This document shows positions 35,158 to 43,994 of a stretch of DNA of 64,000 nt, one piece after another. Every line of letters starts with the position of its first letter. Position 1 is the stretch's first letter. Under the pieces are notes generated by a model. It worked only from the letters and a program-made list of their open reading frames with translations, ran no database searches and was not told the DNA's origin. A program made the translations under genes and the position numbers. The DNA is from Actinomycetales bacterium (GTDB lineage: Bacteria; Actinomycetota; Actinomycetes; S36-B12): positions 1 through 64,000 of the forward strand of contig JAGWXF010000003.1 of assembly GCA_018970025.1 (NCBI GenBank). The letters run 5' to 3'.

Positions 35158-35319
35158 TCAGTCGTCATCCCCCGCGTCGTATGCCTCATTGCGCACCTGC
35201 GCTGTGTGGAGAGCCTCGGCGGCCTCCGCCTCGGTCGCGTAGGGACCCATGCGCTCGGCATTCGCGCAACCCAATTCTGACTCGACCGCCTGATGCGCCA
35301 GGCAGTAGTACCAACTCAT
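35158..35319 (-). CDS. Small conserved actinobacterial protein (53 residues)
   Basis: It begins [13 protein letters not shown] and continues [21 protein letters not shown], ending in an acidic tail. The pattern of a short aromatic start, Cys, His and GPYxTxxEA recurs in many actinobacterial genomes without assigned function; Cys6, His9 and Cys18 might bind metal, which is conjecture. AAGGA precedes ATG 35319 at a suitable distance. It is divergent from map. Confidence 0.7.
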   Translation of the reverse strand: MSWYYCLAHQAVESELGCANAERMGPYATEAEAAEALHTAQVRNEAYDAGDDD

Positions 35320-35382
35320 CGCGATTTCCTTCCGGTATGTGTGAGGGAGCCGCTCCCTCATCAGGCTCGCACGGCGACAACC

Positions 35383-35388
35383 TAGACT
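35383..35388 (+). promoter_or_regulatory. -10 box for map
   Basis: TAGACT eight bases before ATG 35397; no ribosome-binding site, so probably leaderless or nearly so. Confidence 0.45.
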
Positions 35389-35396
35389 TGCATCCC

Positions 35397-36296
35397 ATGA
35401 GATCGGCCACCCACCGGGCCCCCCTCGAGCCAGGCCACCTGTCGCCCATGCGGCAGGTACCAGCACGCATCGCCCGGCCTGAGTATGTCGGCAAGCCGGC
35501 CCCGACGCCCTATCGGGGCCCGGAGGTGAAGGACGCGTCGACGATCGCGGCGATGCGCATCGCCGGCCGGCTGGCGGCCGACGCCCTTGCCGAGGTCGGC
35601 CGGCATGTCGCCGCGGGCATCACAACCGATCAGCTCGATGCCATCGGTCACGAGTTCCTGTGCGATCACGGGGCCTACCCCTCCACCCTTGGATACCGCG
35701 GCTTCCCCAAGTCCCTGTGCACCTCGGTCAACGAGGTCATCTGCCACGGCATCCCCGATAGCACCATGCTCATGGACGGCGATATCTGCAATATCGACAT
35801 CACCGCGTTCATCGGAGGCGTGCACGGCGATACCAATGCGACCTTCCTCGTCGGCGCCGTGGACGAGGAGTCGTCCCTGCTCGTGGAGCGCACCAGGGAG
35901 GCCACCAGGCGGGGTATCGCAGCCGTCGCCCCAGGGCGGCCGTTGAGCGTCGTCGGCCGGGTCATCGAGAGCTACGCTCGCCGATTCGGCTACGGCGTCG
36001 TTCGTGACTTCACCGGTCACGGCATCGGTACCTCCTTCCATACTGGCCTGGTCGTGCCGCACTTCGACGACCCATCTGCGAGCACCGTCCTGGCGGAAGG
36101 CATGACCTTCACGGTCGAGCCCATGCTGACGCTCGGCACCTACGACTACGAGATCTGGCCCGATGGCTGGACGGTCGTCACCCGCGATCGACTGCGGACC
36201 GCTCAGTTCGAGCACACCATCCTGGTGACCTCCACGGGCGCCGACATCCTGACCCTGCCCAGTGACACCGGGCCCGAGGATCGCGCGCATGCCTGA
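35397..36296 (+). CDS. map: Methionine aminopeptidase, type I
   Basis: 299 residues. It removes initiator methionine from nascent proteins. The dinuclear metal ligands are in place: [19 protein letters not shown] (two Asp), [12 protein letters not shown] (His), TFTVEPML (Glu) and QFEHTILVT (Glu). The N-terminal 40 residues contain [17 protein letters not shown], the extension found in actinobacterial MetAPs. The map stop overlaps the start of the following kinase gene by eight bases. Confidence 0.93.
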   Translation: MRSATHRAPLEPGHLSPMRQVPARIARPEYVGKPAPTPYRGPEVKDASTIAAMRIAGRLAADALAEVGRHVAAGITTDQLDAIGHEFLCDHGAYPSTLGYRGFPKSLCTSVNEVICHGIPDSTMLMDGDICNIDITAFIGGVHGDTNATFLVGAVDEESSLLVERTREATRRGIAAVAPGRPLSVVGRVIESYARRFGYGVVRDFTGHGIGTSFHTGLVVPHFDDPSASTVLAEGMTFTVEPMLTLGTYDYEIWPDGWTVVTRDRLRTAQFEHTILVTSTGADILTLPSDTGPEDRAHA

Positions 36297-37050
36297 CGTG
36301 GTAACGCTCAGCATCGACATCGGGGGCAGCGGGTTCAAGGCCTGCCTGCTCGATACCGGCGGGCAGATGCTCGGCGATCGCGTGCGGGTCGACACCCCCT
36401 ACCCCTGCCCCCCGGATCGCTTCGTAGCAACGGTCGGCAGCCTCACGGACCCTCTCCGTCCAGCCAACCGGGCCTCAGTCGGCTTTCCTGGCATGGTCCG
36501 TCGCGGCCATGTCCTGCATGTGCCCTCGCTCAGCCGGGCGGCCTATGGCGGCCCGCCCGATCCCGGCCTGACGGCTGCCTGGACCGGCTTCGACGCGCAG
36601 ACCGAACTGAGCGCACGCCTGAGCCTGCCCACAAAGGTCGTCAACGACGCCGACATGCAGGGCTGTGCCGTTGTGTCCGGGGTCGGCATGGAGTTCGTGA
36701 TGACCCTCGGGACGGGAGTGGGGACGGCCCTGTTCCACGACGGTCGCCTGCTGCCCCATCTGGAGCTCTCGCACGGCCCCTACAACGACGACCTGACCGT
36801 CGACCTTGCCCTTGGCAATGCAGCCCGCAAGGAGATCGGCCACCACCGGTGGGTCAAGAGGGTGCGCAAGGCAATCGCCCTCTTCGACGACATGCTCTGG
36901 TTCGACCACATCTACGTCGGCGGAGGGAACGCCAAGCACCTCGCGCCGGCCGATACCGGATCCAAGGGGTCGATCGTGTCGAACACGGCTGGACTGGTCG
37001 GCGGCGTGCGCGTGTGGGAGCTTCACCAGGAGGAACCGGGGCGCCAATGA
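36289..37050 (+). CDS. ppgK: ROK-family kinase, polyphosphate glucokinase-like
   Basis: 253 residues. The phosphate-binding motif [15 protein letters not shown] is at the N-terminus, the catalytic region is [13 protein letters not shown] near residue 122, and [15 protein letters not shown] follows. Overall length and these motifs fit bacterial polyphosphate/ATP glucokinases, which phosphorylate glucose with polyphosphate. The ROK zinc-binding cysteine motif is absent, as usual in this subgroup. It overlaps map by eight bases. Other sugar specificity cannot be excluded. Confidence 0.8.
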   Translation: MPDVVTLSIDIGGSGFKACLLDTGGQMLGDRVRVDTPYPCPPDRFVATVGSLTDPLRPANRASVGFPGMVRRGHVLHVPSLSRAAYGGPPDPGLTAAWTGFDAQTELSARLSLPTKVVNDADMQGCAVVSGVGMEFVMTLGTGVGTALFHDGRLLPHLELSHGPYNDDLTVDLALGNAARKEIGHHRWVKRVRKAIALFDDMLWFDHIYVGGGNAKHLAPADTGSKGSIVSNTAGLVGGVRVWELHQEEPGRQ

Positions 37051-37074
37051 AGTTTCATCTTCAACGACATTGCC

Positions 37075-37080
37075 TACAAT
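37075..37080 (+). promoter_or_regulatory. -10 box for leaderless marR-like gene
   Basis: TACAAT ends six bases before GTG 37087; TTTCAT 16 bp upstream may be the -35. Confidence 0.55.
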
Positions 37081-37086
37081 GAGCAG

Positions 37087-37563
37087 GTGACCAAGCCGTC
37101 GACAGCCTGCGAGCCCCGGTGGCTGAGCGATCAGGAGCAGCGCAGCTGGCGGGCCTGGCTCAGCGCGATCACGCTCCTGATGGATCAGCTGAATCGCGAC
37201 CTGCTAGCCGACCACGGCCTCAGCGGCGCCGACTACGAGATTCTCGTCCGGCTATCGGAATCGCCCGATCGGCGCGTCCGCATGAGCGAGCTTGCCGAGC
37301 TGACCCTGGCATCGCGCAGCAGGCTCTCCCATCAGATCGACCGGATGGAGCAGGCCGGGCTGGTTCGCCGGGAGTCCTGCGCAGAGGACCGCCGCGGTGC
37401 CTTCGCCGCCTTGACCGACACGGGCTGGCAGGCCCTGGTTGCCGCCGCTCCCGACCACGTCGCCAGCGTGCGACGCCACCTCGTCGACGTCCTGTCGCCC
37501 GAGGAGTTCGAGGCTCTCGGCCAGGCCTGCCGGAAGGTGTCCGAGCGCCTGCGCAGCGGCTGA
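37087..37563 (+). CDS. MarR-family transcriptional regulator
   Basis: 158 residues, usual MarR length. A winged helix lies at about 45-115: YEILVRLSESPDRRVRMSEL, then the recognition region LASRSRLSHQIDRMEQAGLV and the wing with EDRRGAFAALTDTGW. It should bind DNA as a dimer and respond to small molecules. The target is not evident; immediate neighbours are the kinase upstream and a DUF1801 gene downstream. Confidence 0.88.
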   Translation: MTKPSTACEPRWLSDQEQRSWRAWLSAITLLMDQLNRDLLADHGLSGADYEILVRLSESPDRRVRMSELAELTLASRSRLSHQIDRMEQAGLVRRESCAEDRRGAFAALTDTGWQALVAAAPDHVASVRRHLVDVLSPEEFEALGQACRKVSERLRSG

Positions 37564-37581
37564 TCCGCGCGACGGCGTCCC

Positions 37582-37623
37582 TAGACTGCGTCCGTGGCAC
37601 GCGGAGAGCTGGCGGATTCCTAG
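37582..37623 (+). promoter_or_regulatory. -10 box plus nine-codon leaderless upstream ORF
   Basis: TAGACT (37582-37587) is six bases before GTG 37594, which opens VARGELADS and stops at TAG 37621-37623. The last G of that stop is the first base of GTG 37623, the start of the DUF1801 gene in another frame. This has the shape of a leader ORF with stop-start re-initiation. Confidence 0.45.
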
Positions 37624-37994
37624 TGCTCCCGTCCGAGCCATCGCACGTCGACCACTACCTCGATCGACTTGCCCACCAGGATCGCCAGGCACTGCAACGC
37701 GTTCGCGAGCTGATCCACGGAATCGTGCCGGGGATCGAGGAGATCATCAGCCATGGCATCCCCGCATTCCGAACCCAGGGGATCGTCGTCTGCGGCCTGG
37801 CCGCGGACGATGCCGGCTGTGCCTTCATCCCATTCAGTACATCAGTGATCACCGAGCTGCACGTCGAGCTGCGCGGCTACCCCGTCGACCGCGGGGTCAT
37901 TCGATTCAGCGTGAAACGACCCCTGCCACGCGTCCTGGTGCGTACGCTCGTCCAGACTCGAGTTCGCCAGGCACAGCAGCGAGTGCGCGACTGA
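37623..37994 (+). CDS. DUF1801-family protein
   Basis: About 123 residues. The N-terminal helices (HVDHYLDRLAHQDRQALQRVRELIHGI) and EEIISHGIPAFRTQG followed by AFIPFSTSVITEL match the YdhG/DUF1801 fold, related to frataxin-like and phage-associated small proteins, function unsettled. No Shine-Dalgarno is near GTG 37623; translation may depend on the overlapping short ORF. The frame stays open upstream through the MarR gene, so the start is uncertain. Confidence 0.7.
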   Translation: MLPSEPSHVDHYLDRLAHQDRQALQRVRELIHGIVPGIEEIISHGIPAFRTQGIVVCGLAADDAGCAFIPFSTSVITELHVELRGYPVDRGVIRFSVKRPLPRVLVRTLVQTRVRQAQQRVRD

Positions 37995-38008
37995 CAGGGA
38001 CACCGACC

Positions 38009-39043
38009 ATGGGCATCCTGCGCATCCTCATCGTCGTCGTCCTTGCCGCTGTACTCATCCTGGTGAATGCCCCCTGGATCAACGAGCCCGTCCCGCTCGC
38101 CCCAGTGGCACCGGTGCCACCATCACCAGCGGCACCGCAGACTCCTGCCCCGACGCTCAGCCCCACCCCATCCAATGCCGTGCCGTCCATCACCCCAGGC
38201 CCCTGGGCTGCCCGAGTCGACCGCATTGAGCCGGCCCAGGGTCCCCTCAATGGCGGCACCCTCACGGTCATCACCGGATCGGGCCTGGACCAGGTGACCG
38301 ACGTGATCTTCGGGGCTGATGTCACCGCCAGGATTCGCGACCGCTCGGCCGCGTCGCTGTCCGTTCAGGTACCGCCTGGCCCCGGCATCGGCCCCGTCGA
38401 TGTCACGCTCGTCGGCCCGGACGGTGCCCGCCTGGCCGCTGGCTCGTATCGATATGTGCGGGCCGTACCCCGGGTCGTCAGCCTTCGACCGCGCACCGGA
38501 CGGGAGGGCACGGTCGTCACCATCGAGGGTCGCTTCCCTGGCGAGATCGAGTCGGTCACTTTCGGCCTTCGACCGGCGAAGATCCTGGTGCGCGGCCGCG
38601 CGCGACTCGTCGTGCGGGCACCCAGCCAGCAGCAGCCCGGGCCGGTGCAGGTGACGGTGTTCGGCTCCGGGGGCACCGACGTCGCGGATGAGGCCTTCAC
38701 GTATCTCGGCGACGAGTCGCCGACCGGGCCCTCGTCGAGCCCGACCGCGAAGCCCGGCGCCCCGCAACCCCAGCCACCCGATGGGGACGACCGGGTCGAG
38801 GTGACCTCAGCAACGCCGGACTCGGGCCCGATGTCCGGCGGCACCTCGGTGACGATCACCGGCCGCAACCTCAACCTGGTGACGGGGGTTCGCTTCGGGG
38901 ACCTGCAGGCCGCGATCGCGTCCCGCTCTGACACCACGCTGGTCGTCATCGCGCCAGCCGTCACCGGGGAGTTCAGCGTGACTATCGTCCTCGATCACCG
39001 CAAGGGGGGCCTGGAAGCGGGGCGGTTCCGGTACGTACGGTGA
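38009..39043 (+). CDS. Membrane-anchored protein with three IPT/TIG domains
   Basis: 344 residues. An N-terminal membrane anchor (ILRILIVVVLAAVLILVNAPW) is followed by a Pro/Thr linker (about 24-65) and three Ig-like IPT/TIG units starting at VDRIEPAQGPLNGGTLTVITG, PRVVSLRPRTGREGTVVTIEG and VTSATPDSGPMSGGTSVTITG, separated by a second Ser/Pro linker. The domains lie outside the membrane and probably bind other proteins or glycans. AGGGA precedes ATG 38009. A functionally similar lipoprotein lies at 40654. Confidence 0.8.
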   Translation: MGILRILIVVVLAAVLILVNAPWINEPVPLAPVAPVPPSPAAPQTPAPTLSPTPSNAVPSITPGPWAARVDRIEPAQGPLNGGTLTVITGSGLDQVTDVIFGADVTARIRDRSAASLSVQVPPGPGIGPVDVTLVGPDGARLAAGSYRYVRAVPRVVSLRPRTGREGTVVTIEGRFPGEIESVTFGLRPAKILVRGRARLVVRAPSQQQPGPVQVTVFGSGGTDVADEAFTYLGDESPTGPSSSPTAKPGAPQPQPPDGDDRVEVTSATPDSGPMSGGTSVTITGRNLNLVTGVRFGDLQAAIASRSDTTLVVIAPAVTGEFSVTIVLDHRKGGLEAGRFRYVR

Positions 39044-39091
39044 GAGCAACGACTCCTTCTCGGTTCACGTCCCTCCCCCATTCGCACCCGT

Positions 39092-39310
39092 CTATTCGTT
39101 CAGATCGCGCTCGTCGGCGGCCGCGCCATCCTTTGTCTCCTCAGTTCTGGGTGACGGGGGATCAAGGAGCGGGGACGCGTCGTCGGCGGGCTGTGCCGGC
39201 TGCGGAGGCAGGTACGTGCGACGAGTCATCGCGCTCACCCTGCCCGTAACGAAGGCCAGCACCAGCAGCACAGCGCATGCCAGAATGATCAGACTGAGCG
39301 CGACTGCCAT
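39092..39310 (-). CDS. Small single-pass membrane protein
   Basis: 72 residues: one helix at the N-terminus (ALSLIILACAVLLVLAFVTG) then a polar, acidic cytoplasmic tail. Unknown family. TAGACT (39322-39317) sits six bases before ATG 39310, the leaderless pattern, which supports it being a real gene. It is divergent from the alditol-oxidase-like gene. Confidence 0.6.
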   Translation of the reverse strand: MAVALSLIILACAVLLVLAFVTGRVSAMTRRTYLPPQPAQPADDASPLLDPPSPRTEETKDGAAADERDLNE

Positions 39311-39350
39311 GCCGCGAGTCTACGAACGCCGCAGGATCGAGGAGACATCG

Positions 39351-40598
39351 ATGCGCAACTGGTGCGGCCTAGTCGACTTCTCGTCGACGGATCGAGTCGA
39401 GCCGGCCTCCCTGGCAGAGGTGCAGCAGGCGGTCGCCCGATCCCCCCGCATCCGCGCGATCGGCACAGCCCATTGCTTCAACGATCTCGCCGACACCACC
39501 GGAACGCACCTGAGCGTCGCCCGGCTGCCCGTCGACCTCGAGATCGACGATGTGCGCAGCGAGGCTCGGTTCTCGGCCGGTATCCGATTCGGCGAGCTGG
39601 CCCGGCTGCTCGATGCGCAGGGGTGGTCGGTGCACAACCTGGCATCCCTGGGGCACATCAGCGTCGCCGGAGCCGTCGCGACCGGCACGCACGGATCAGG
39701 CGACCGTAACCAGAATCTGTCGGCGGCCGTGCGCTGGATGCAGCTCGTCACCGCAGGCGGCGATGTGCTGGAGATCGACCGCGATGACCCCAGGCTTGCG
39801 GCCATGGTCGTCAGCCTCGGGAGCCTGGGCATTGTGACGCGCATCGGCCTGGCGATCGAACCTGCCTACCAGGTGCGCCAGTACGTCTTCGACGGGATCT
39901 CGCATACAGCCGTCCTGGAGAGCTTCGATGAGATCTTCGGCAGTGCCTACAGCGTCAGCTTCTTCACCACCTGGGGCAGCGACCTGACGGGGCAGGTGTG
40001 GATGAAGCGGCGCGAGGGGCAGGACGCGGCCTGGACCCTTGATACCTGGATGGGCGGGCGCCTGTGCCAGGTGAAGCAGCATCCGCTGCCCGGCCATGAC
40101 CCCGTCCACTGCACCGAGCAACTCGGCATCGCAGGGCCGAGCCACGATCGCCTTCCACACTTCAAGCTCGACTTCACGCCGAGCTCCGGCGACGAGCGGC
40201 AGACCGAATACCTCGTGCCACGAGAGCAGGCCGTCGCAGCGCTGGCCTCCCTGCAGGGGATTGCGCCGCGGATCGCCCCACTGCTGCATGTCTCGGAGAT
40301 CCGCACGATGGCATCCGACGACCTGTGGCTCAGCGGGGCATACGGCCGGGATACCGTCGGGATCCACTTCACCTGGGTGAAGGACCCGGCGGCCCTGACC
40401 CTGCTGCCGGAACTCGATGACCTCTTCGAGCCCTTCGGTGGCCGAGCCCACTGGGGCAAGCTGCACGCGACACCGGCGGCCGCCTACGGAAGGCGCTATC
40501 CGAGACTGGTTGATTTCATGGCAATGCGGTCGGAAATGGACGAGCGAGGCAAATTCGGCAACTCGCACCTGGCCTGGATGGAATCCTCCGCTGGCTGA
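39351..40598 (+). CDS. FAD-linked alditol/aldono-lactone oxidase-like protein
   Basis: 415 residues of the VAO flavoprotein family. The FAD domain has VRSEARFSAGIRFGELARLL and SVAGAVATGTHGSGDRNQNLS; the histidine in GTHGSG is the usual covalent FAD site. The C-terminal HWGKLH plus YPRLVDFMAMR is typical of alditol oxidases and L-gulono/D-arabinono-lactone oxidases. It probably oxidises a polyol or lactone with oxygen. GAGGAG precedes ATG 39351. Confidence 0.85.
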   Translation: MRNWCGLVDFSSTDRVEPASLAEVQQAVARSPRIRAIGTAHCFNDLADTTGTHLSVARLPVDLEIDDVRSEARFSAGIRFGELARLLDAQGWSVHNLASLGHISVAGAVATGTHGSGDRNQNLSAAVRWMQLVTAGGDVLEIDRDDPRLAAMVVSLGSLGIVTRIGLAIEPAYQVRQYVFDGISHTAVLESFDEIFGSAYSVSFFTTWGSDLTGQVWMKRREGQDAAWTLDTWMGGRLCQVKQHPLPGHDPVHCTEQLGIAGPSHDRLPHFKLDFTPSSGDERQTEYLVPREQAVAALASLQGIAPRIAPLLHVSEIRTMASDDLWLSGAYGRDTVGIHFTWVKDPAALTLLPELDDLFEPFGGRAHWGKLHATPAAAYGRRYPRLVDFMAMRSEMDERGKFGNSHLAWMESSAG

Positions 40599-40653
40599 GC
40601 CAGCCGGGCCGGTGCCCTTGCCTACTCCACGGGCCAGGCGTACAAATTGGCGC

Positions 40654-41832
40654 GTGGAACCGATCATCACTTCGGATCATGGAGCCAGCGGCGCTCGGTC
40701 GACCTCATGCGGTGCGCACCGCCGGCGCCGCATCCGAACCGGTCTGCTGGCCGTGGCTGCCGGGCTGGCATGTGCTGGCCTGGCATCCTGCGCAGGCCAG
40801 GCCAGCCAGGCCCCCAGCACTCTTGCAGCCGTGCCGGCGGTGAAGGGCAACGCAACGACCGCGACGCCCACGGCAACGGCAACCGCAATGCAATCGACAA
40901 CGCCGTCACCATCGCCCACGACAACGTCATCGGCGACCTCATCCCCGACTGGCGCAGCCGCCCAGCCGCAGGCAGCCTCGATGTCGCCCACGCCGAGTGC
41001 CGCATCGAGCGGGTCAGCGACGCCCGGGGCGCCATCCCCCGTCAACACCACCGCCAAGCCGGCGACGGTTGCCACCAGCGCATCTGCCTCGCCCACGCCA
41101 GCCACGACGGTCACCGCGACTGCCACGCGACTGCCCGTCGTGCCCACGCCCTCGCTGACACGACCGGTCGTCATACGGCCGCCCGTCGTCACGTCGAGCA
41201 CCGCCTGCTACGGCCCGACGAACGGCACACGTGAGTTCGTCATCGATGGCAGCTACCTCCGGGATCCGGCAACCGGAACGACTGCCGACGTGTGGGTCGT
41301 CAACGGTGCCGGGAGCACGTCGCCACGCAGCAACTCCCGCCAGACCCTGCTCGAGAACACCGACACCCGCATCCGGATCACCTTGCAGGGCGGCCCTGGC
41401 AATCAGGCGGGCAAGCCCATCTCCGGCACCGCGGGCATCTGGGTGACCACGGGCGCCGGGGCAACCAAGGTCTGCGAGTACTCCTACCTCGGGGCGCCAC
41501 TGGTGACCTCAGTGCTGCCCTACAAGGATGCGGCCGCGCTGGCCAGCGGCCGGCCATCGGCCAGCCTGCCCAAGGCCACCGGGGGAATCGTGGAGATCTC
41601 CGGCGAAGGCCTGCTGGATCCGGCGAACAATCTCTCCAATCCGGTGACCATCAACGGCGCACGTCCGTTTACCTACCGCAAGCTCGATATCCGGAGCATC
41701 CAGGTCAACCTGCCGCCGCTGTCAGCCATCCCCGGCGTGACCAACGCGAGCAACTACACGGTAAAGGTGCAACTCGTGGTCACGACCCCGTACGGCACCT
41801 CCGGCCCGCTGGAGGTCAAGTACACGGGCTGA
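40654..41832 (+). CDS. Secreted lipoprotein with Ser/Thr/Ala-rich linker
   Basis: About 392 residues. RRRIRTGLLAVAAGLACAGLASC gives a lipoprotein signal with lipobox LASC. A long low-complexity linker (about 55-170; Thr, Ala, Pro, Ser) holds the folded C-terminal part off the surface. That part contains FVIDGSYLRDPATGTTADVW and an Ig/IPT-like segment (GGIVEISGEGLLDPANN). Function unknown; the low-complexity linker is also visible as ACGGCAACG-type repeats in the DNA. GTG 40654 is the most likely start. Confidence 0.7.
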   Translation: MEPIITSDHGASGARSTSCGAHRRRRIRTGLLAVAAGLACAGLASCAGQASQAPSTLAAVPAVKGNATTATPTATATAMQSTTPSPSPTTTSSATSSPTGAAAQPQAASMSPTPSAASSGSATPGAPSPVNTTAKPATVATSASASPTPATTVTATATRLPVVPTPSLTRPVVIRPPVVTSSTACYGPTNGTREFVIDGSYLRDPATGTTADVWVVNGAGSTSPRSNSRQTLLENTDTRIRITLQGGPGNQAGKPISGTAGIWVTTGAGATKVCEYSYLGAPLVTSVLPYKDAAALASGRPSASLPKATGGIVEISGEGLLDPANNLSNPVTINGARPFTYRKLDIRSIQVNLPPLSAIPGVTNASNYTVKVQLVVTTPYGTSGPLEVKYTG

Positions 41833-41847
41833 TGGTTGGATGCTCGC

Positions 41848-42414
41848 ATGAGCAACCTGAGCATCCGTTCCCTGACGATCTCGCTCTCGGAAGTCCACCG
41901 GGAGGCGGGCGCACAGGTGACTCCCCCGACCCGCAAGGTGGTCGCGGCCGCTGCCATTTCCAATCCCCTCGCGGGCCAGCCGCTGGCCTGGGACCTGTCA
42001 GTGCTGGAGCAGCTCGGCGCCGAGGTGTCAGCGCTCCTGGTCGCCCGCGCCCTGGAGGTCCTCGGGTCGGCCGGCGTACAGCCTGCTGAGGTCCGCGGCT
42101 ATGGCAAGGGCGCGATCGTCGGCACGGATGGCGAGCTCGAGCACTCAGCAGCCATCCTGCATCCTCGATTCGGCGCACCGGTGCGGGCAGCCATCGGCGG
42201 GGGCACCGACATCATTCCAGGAACCAAGAAGGTCGCCGGCCCGGGTGCATCGATCACCATGCCGATCGGCAACAAGGACGACCGATGGGTCTTCGACGAC
42301 ATGGACGCCGCGGAGATTTCCATTCCGGACGCCCCGCGCGCCGACGAGATCCTGGTCGCCCTGGTTCTCTCCGCTGGCGGGCGGCCACACGCGCGGGTCA
42401 AGAAGCCGAGCTGA
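41848..42414 (+). CDS. DUF1185 'amino acid synthesis'-type protein
   Basis: 188 residues. Motifs VHREAGAQVTPPTRKVVAAAAISNP, VRGYGKGAIVGTDGELEH and GGGTDIIPGTKKVAGPGA match a conserved family labelled amino acid synthesis, whose reaction is not known to me. The start may be ATG 41848 or the TTG at 41836. The gene is followed within 15 bp by an EthD-domain gene, so the pair may be one catabolic unit. Confidence 0.75.
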   Translation: MSNLSIRSLTISLSEVHREAGAQVTPPTRKVVAAAAISNPLAGQPLAWDLSVLEQLGAEVSALLVARALEVLGSAGVQPAEVRGYGKGAIVGTDGELEHSAAILHPRFGAPVRAAIGGGTDIIPGTKKVAGPGASITMPIGNKDDRWVFDDMDAAEISIPDAPRADEILVALVLSAGGRPHARVKKPS

Positions 42415-42428
42415 GCAGGAGGCAGGCA

Positions 42429-42728
42429 GTGTTCAAGGTGATGATCGGCCTGGTCCGCCGCGAGGACATGACGCCGGAGCAGTTCCGGCACTGGTGGCTC
42501 GAGGAGCACGCTCCGCTGGCACGCACCCTGCCCGACGTCCGGCGAATCCGTTTCAATCTTGTCCTCGACGGCCCCTTCGACGGAATCGCCGAACTGTGGT
42601 TCGACTCCGAGGAGGCAATGCAGGCCTCGTACGGCAGCGACACCGGCAAGGCCGTCGCCGCGGACTCGATGGCGCACGTGAGCTCGCGGGTGCGGATGCC
42701 AGTGGAGGAGATCATCATCCATCAGTGA
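42429..42728 (+). CDS. EthD-domain ferredoxin-like-fold protein
   Basis: 99 residues. FKVMIGLVRREDMTPEQFRHWWLEEHAPLA is the EthD/dimeric alpha-beta barrel opening, and ELWFDSEEAMQASYGS fits the second half. Members act in degradation pathways, often as dimeric isomerases or monooxygenase partners. AGGAGG precedes GTG 42429. Confidence 0.85.
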   Translation: MFKVMIGLVRREDMTPEQFRHWWLEEHAPLARTLPDVRRIRFNLVLDGPFDGIAELWFDSEEAMQASYGSDTGKAVAADSMAHVSSRVRMPVEEIIIHQ

Positions 42729-42778
42729 GATCCGCTCCATCAGTACGCGAACCCCGCGTACTCGCCCCGGTTCGTCGA

Positions 42779-42784
42779 TAGAGT
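42779..42784 (+). promoter_or_regulatory. -10 box of the exported protein gene at 42792
   Basis: TAGAGT, seven bases before ATG 42792. Confidence 0.45.
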
Positions 42785-42791
42785 CCGAGGC

Positions 42792-43979
42792 ATGCGGACG
42801 CACACCCGGGCCACCGGCCTGCTGAGCATCACCCTCCTGGCCCTGACGGCACCCCTGGTCAACGCGCCCGCAGCGCAGGCCGACCCACTGGATACCTATG
42901 CGGCTGCCTACGCTGCGACGTCCCAGGCGGCGCAGACGTCGGGAATCGATATCGTGGTCCTCAGTACGTCGAACAAGGTGCGCGCGCCCGGCGTGTCCGG
43001 GCTCCGGCTCCCCGCCGGCGTGCAGGTCCGCCTCCACTACGAGGCCAATCCGCAGGGCTGGGAGTACGCCAGCTACCGGATCGCCAGGACCAAGGCCATG
43101 CTCGGCGCCTGGGGAGTGAACCCTGGCGAGTCGTCATGGGCAACCCTGTCCGCCATCTACGGAGACTGGCCCGCCAGGTTCGCCCAGAGCCGTCGCCTGG
43201 CCAGGACGACGGCCATCACCAAGCTCGACGATCGCATGCCCACGCTGGATCTCGACAGCGGCATGCTGCAGCAGGCGCTCGTGGCCCTGGTCTCCCCCTC
43301 GGCGAACAGCACCTTCGCCGACGAGATCGGCTGGAGCGCAGATGGGATTGCCCAGTCAGTGCAGGCCGATGGCTCCACCGTGATCACTGCCCAGTCGGGG
43401 TCCGGGGACCGGGAAGGCGAGGACGACTGCACGTACGGCCCGCTTCGCATCGTGATCAACCAGGGCCTCATTCGCAGCACGAAGTGGCAGGCCCGGTGCC
43501 CGGGCGGTGAGAAGGCCACCTACCAGGGCACAGTCGCCTATGAGGCAGACGTGGATGGCTCAACCGCCCCGCGGCTGACGGAGGCGGACGCCTTCGCGCG
43601 GCCGAGCCGGCCGAACCTGGCCGCTTGGCAGCAGCTCTCGGCTGCCGCCAACCGAACCGCAACGACGGCCTTCGCCTCGGTCTCGGTTGCCAACCAGCGA
43701 GGCCTCAATGAGCCGAATGCCGGCGTGATCCGTGGACTTGACTTCCTTGACGACCTCATGCGGTACGGCAATGTCGGCACCCCTCGCCCGATGCCCGGCC
43801 CCGACGGCTCGACCTCCTACCTCATCGCTGCCCCGGCAGGCGCGAACTTCCTGCTGCGCACCAGCCTGGACGAGATCGACTCGGTCACCGTCGACGTGGG
43901 ACCCGACGGCATCATCCGCAGCATTCGCACCGCGACGGACTCCCCGCCTGACGTCTATACGTCAGTCTTCACCCGGTAG
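42792..43979 (+). CDS. Exported protein of unknown function
   Basis: 395 residues. Signal peptide: RTHTRATGLLSITLLALTAPLVNAPAAQA, cleaved near residue 31. The mature protein has few recognised motifs; two Cys (DDCTYG and ARCPGG) around residues 214-236 could form a disulfide, and the C-terminal part is IDSVTVDVGPDGIIRSI. The size and shape recall LppX/LprG-like or beta-rich exported proteins, but no family can be assigned. Confidence 0.7.
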   Translation: MRTHTRATGLLSITLLALTAPLVNAPAAQADPLDTYAAAYAATSQAAQTSGIDIVVLSTSNKVRAPGVSGLRLPAGVQVRLHYEANPQGWEYASYRIARTKAMLGAWGVNPGESSWATLSAIYGDWPARFAQSRRLARTTAITKLDDRMPTLDLDSGMLQQALVALVSPSANSTFADEIGWSADGIAQSVQADGSTVITAQSGSGDREGEDDCTYGPLRIVINQGLIRSTKWQARCPGGEKATYQGTVAYEADVDGSTAPRLTEADAFARPSRPNLAAWQQLSAAANRTATTAFASVSVANQRGLNEPNAGVIRGLDFLDDLMRYGNVGTPRPMPGPDGSTSYLIAAPAGANFLLRTSLDEIDSVTVDVGPDGIIRSIRTATDSPPDVYTSVFTR

Positions 43980-43994
43980 TCGCGCAGCCGGGCG

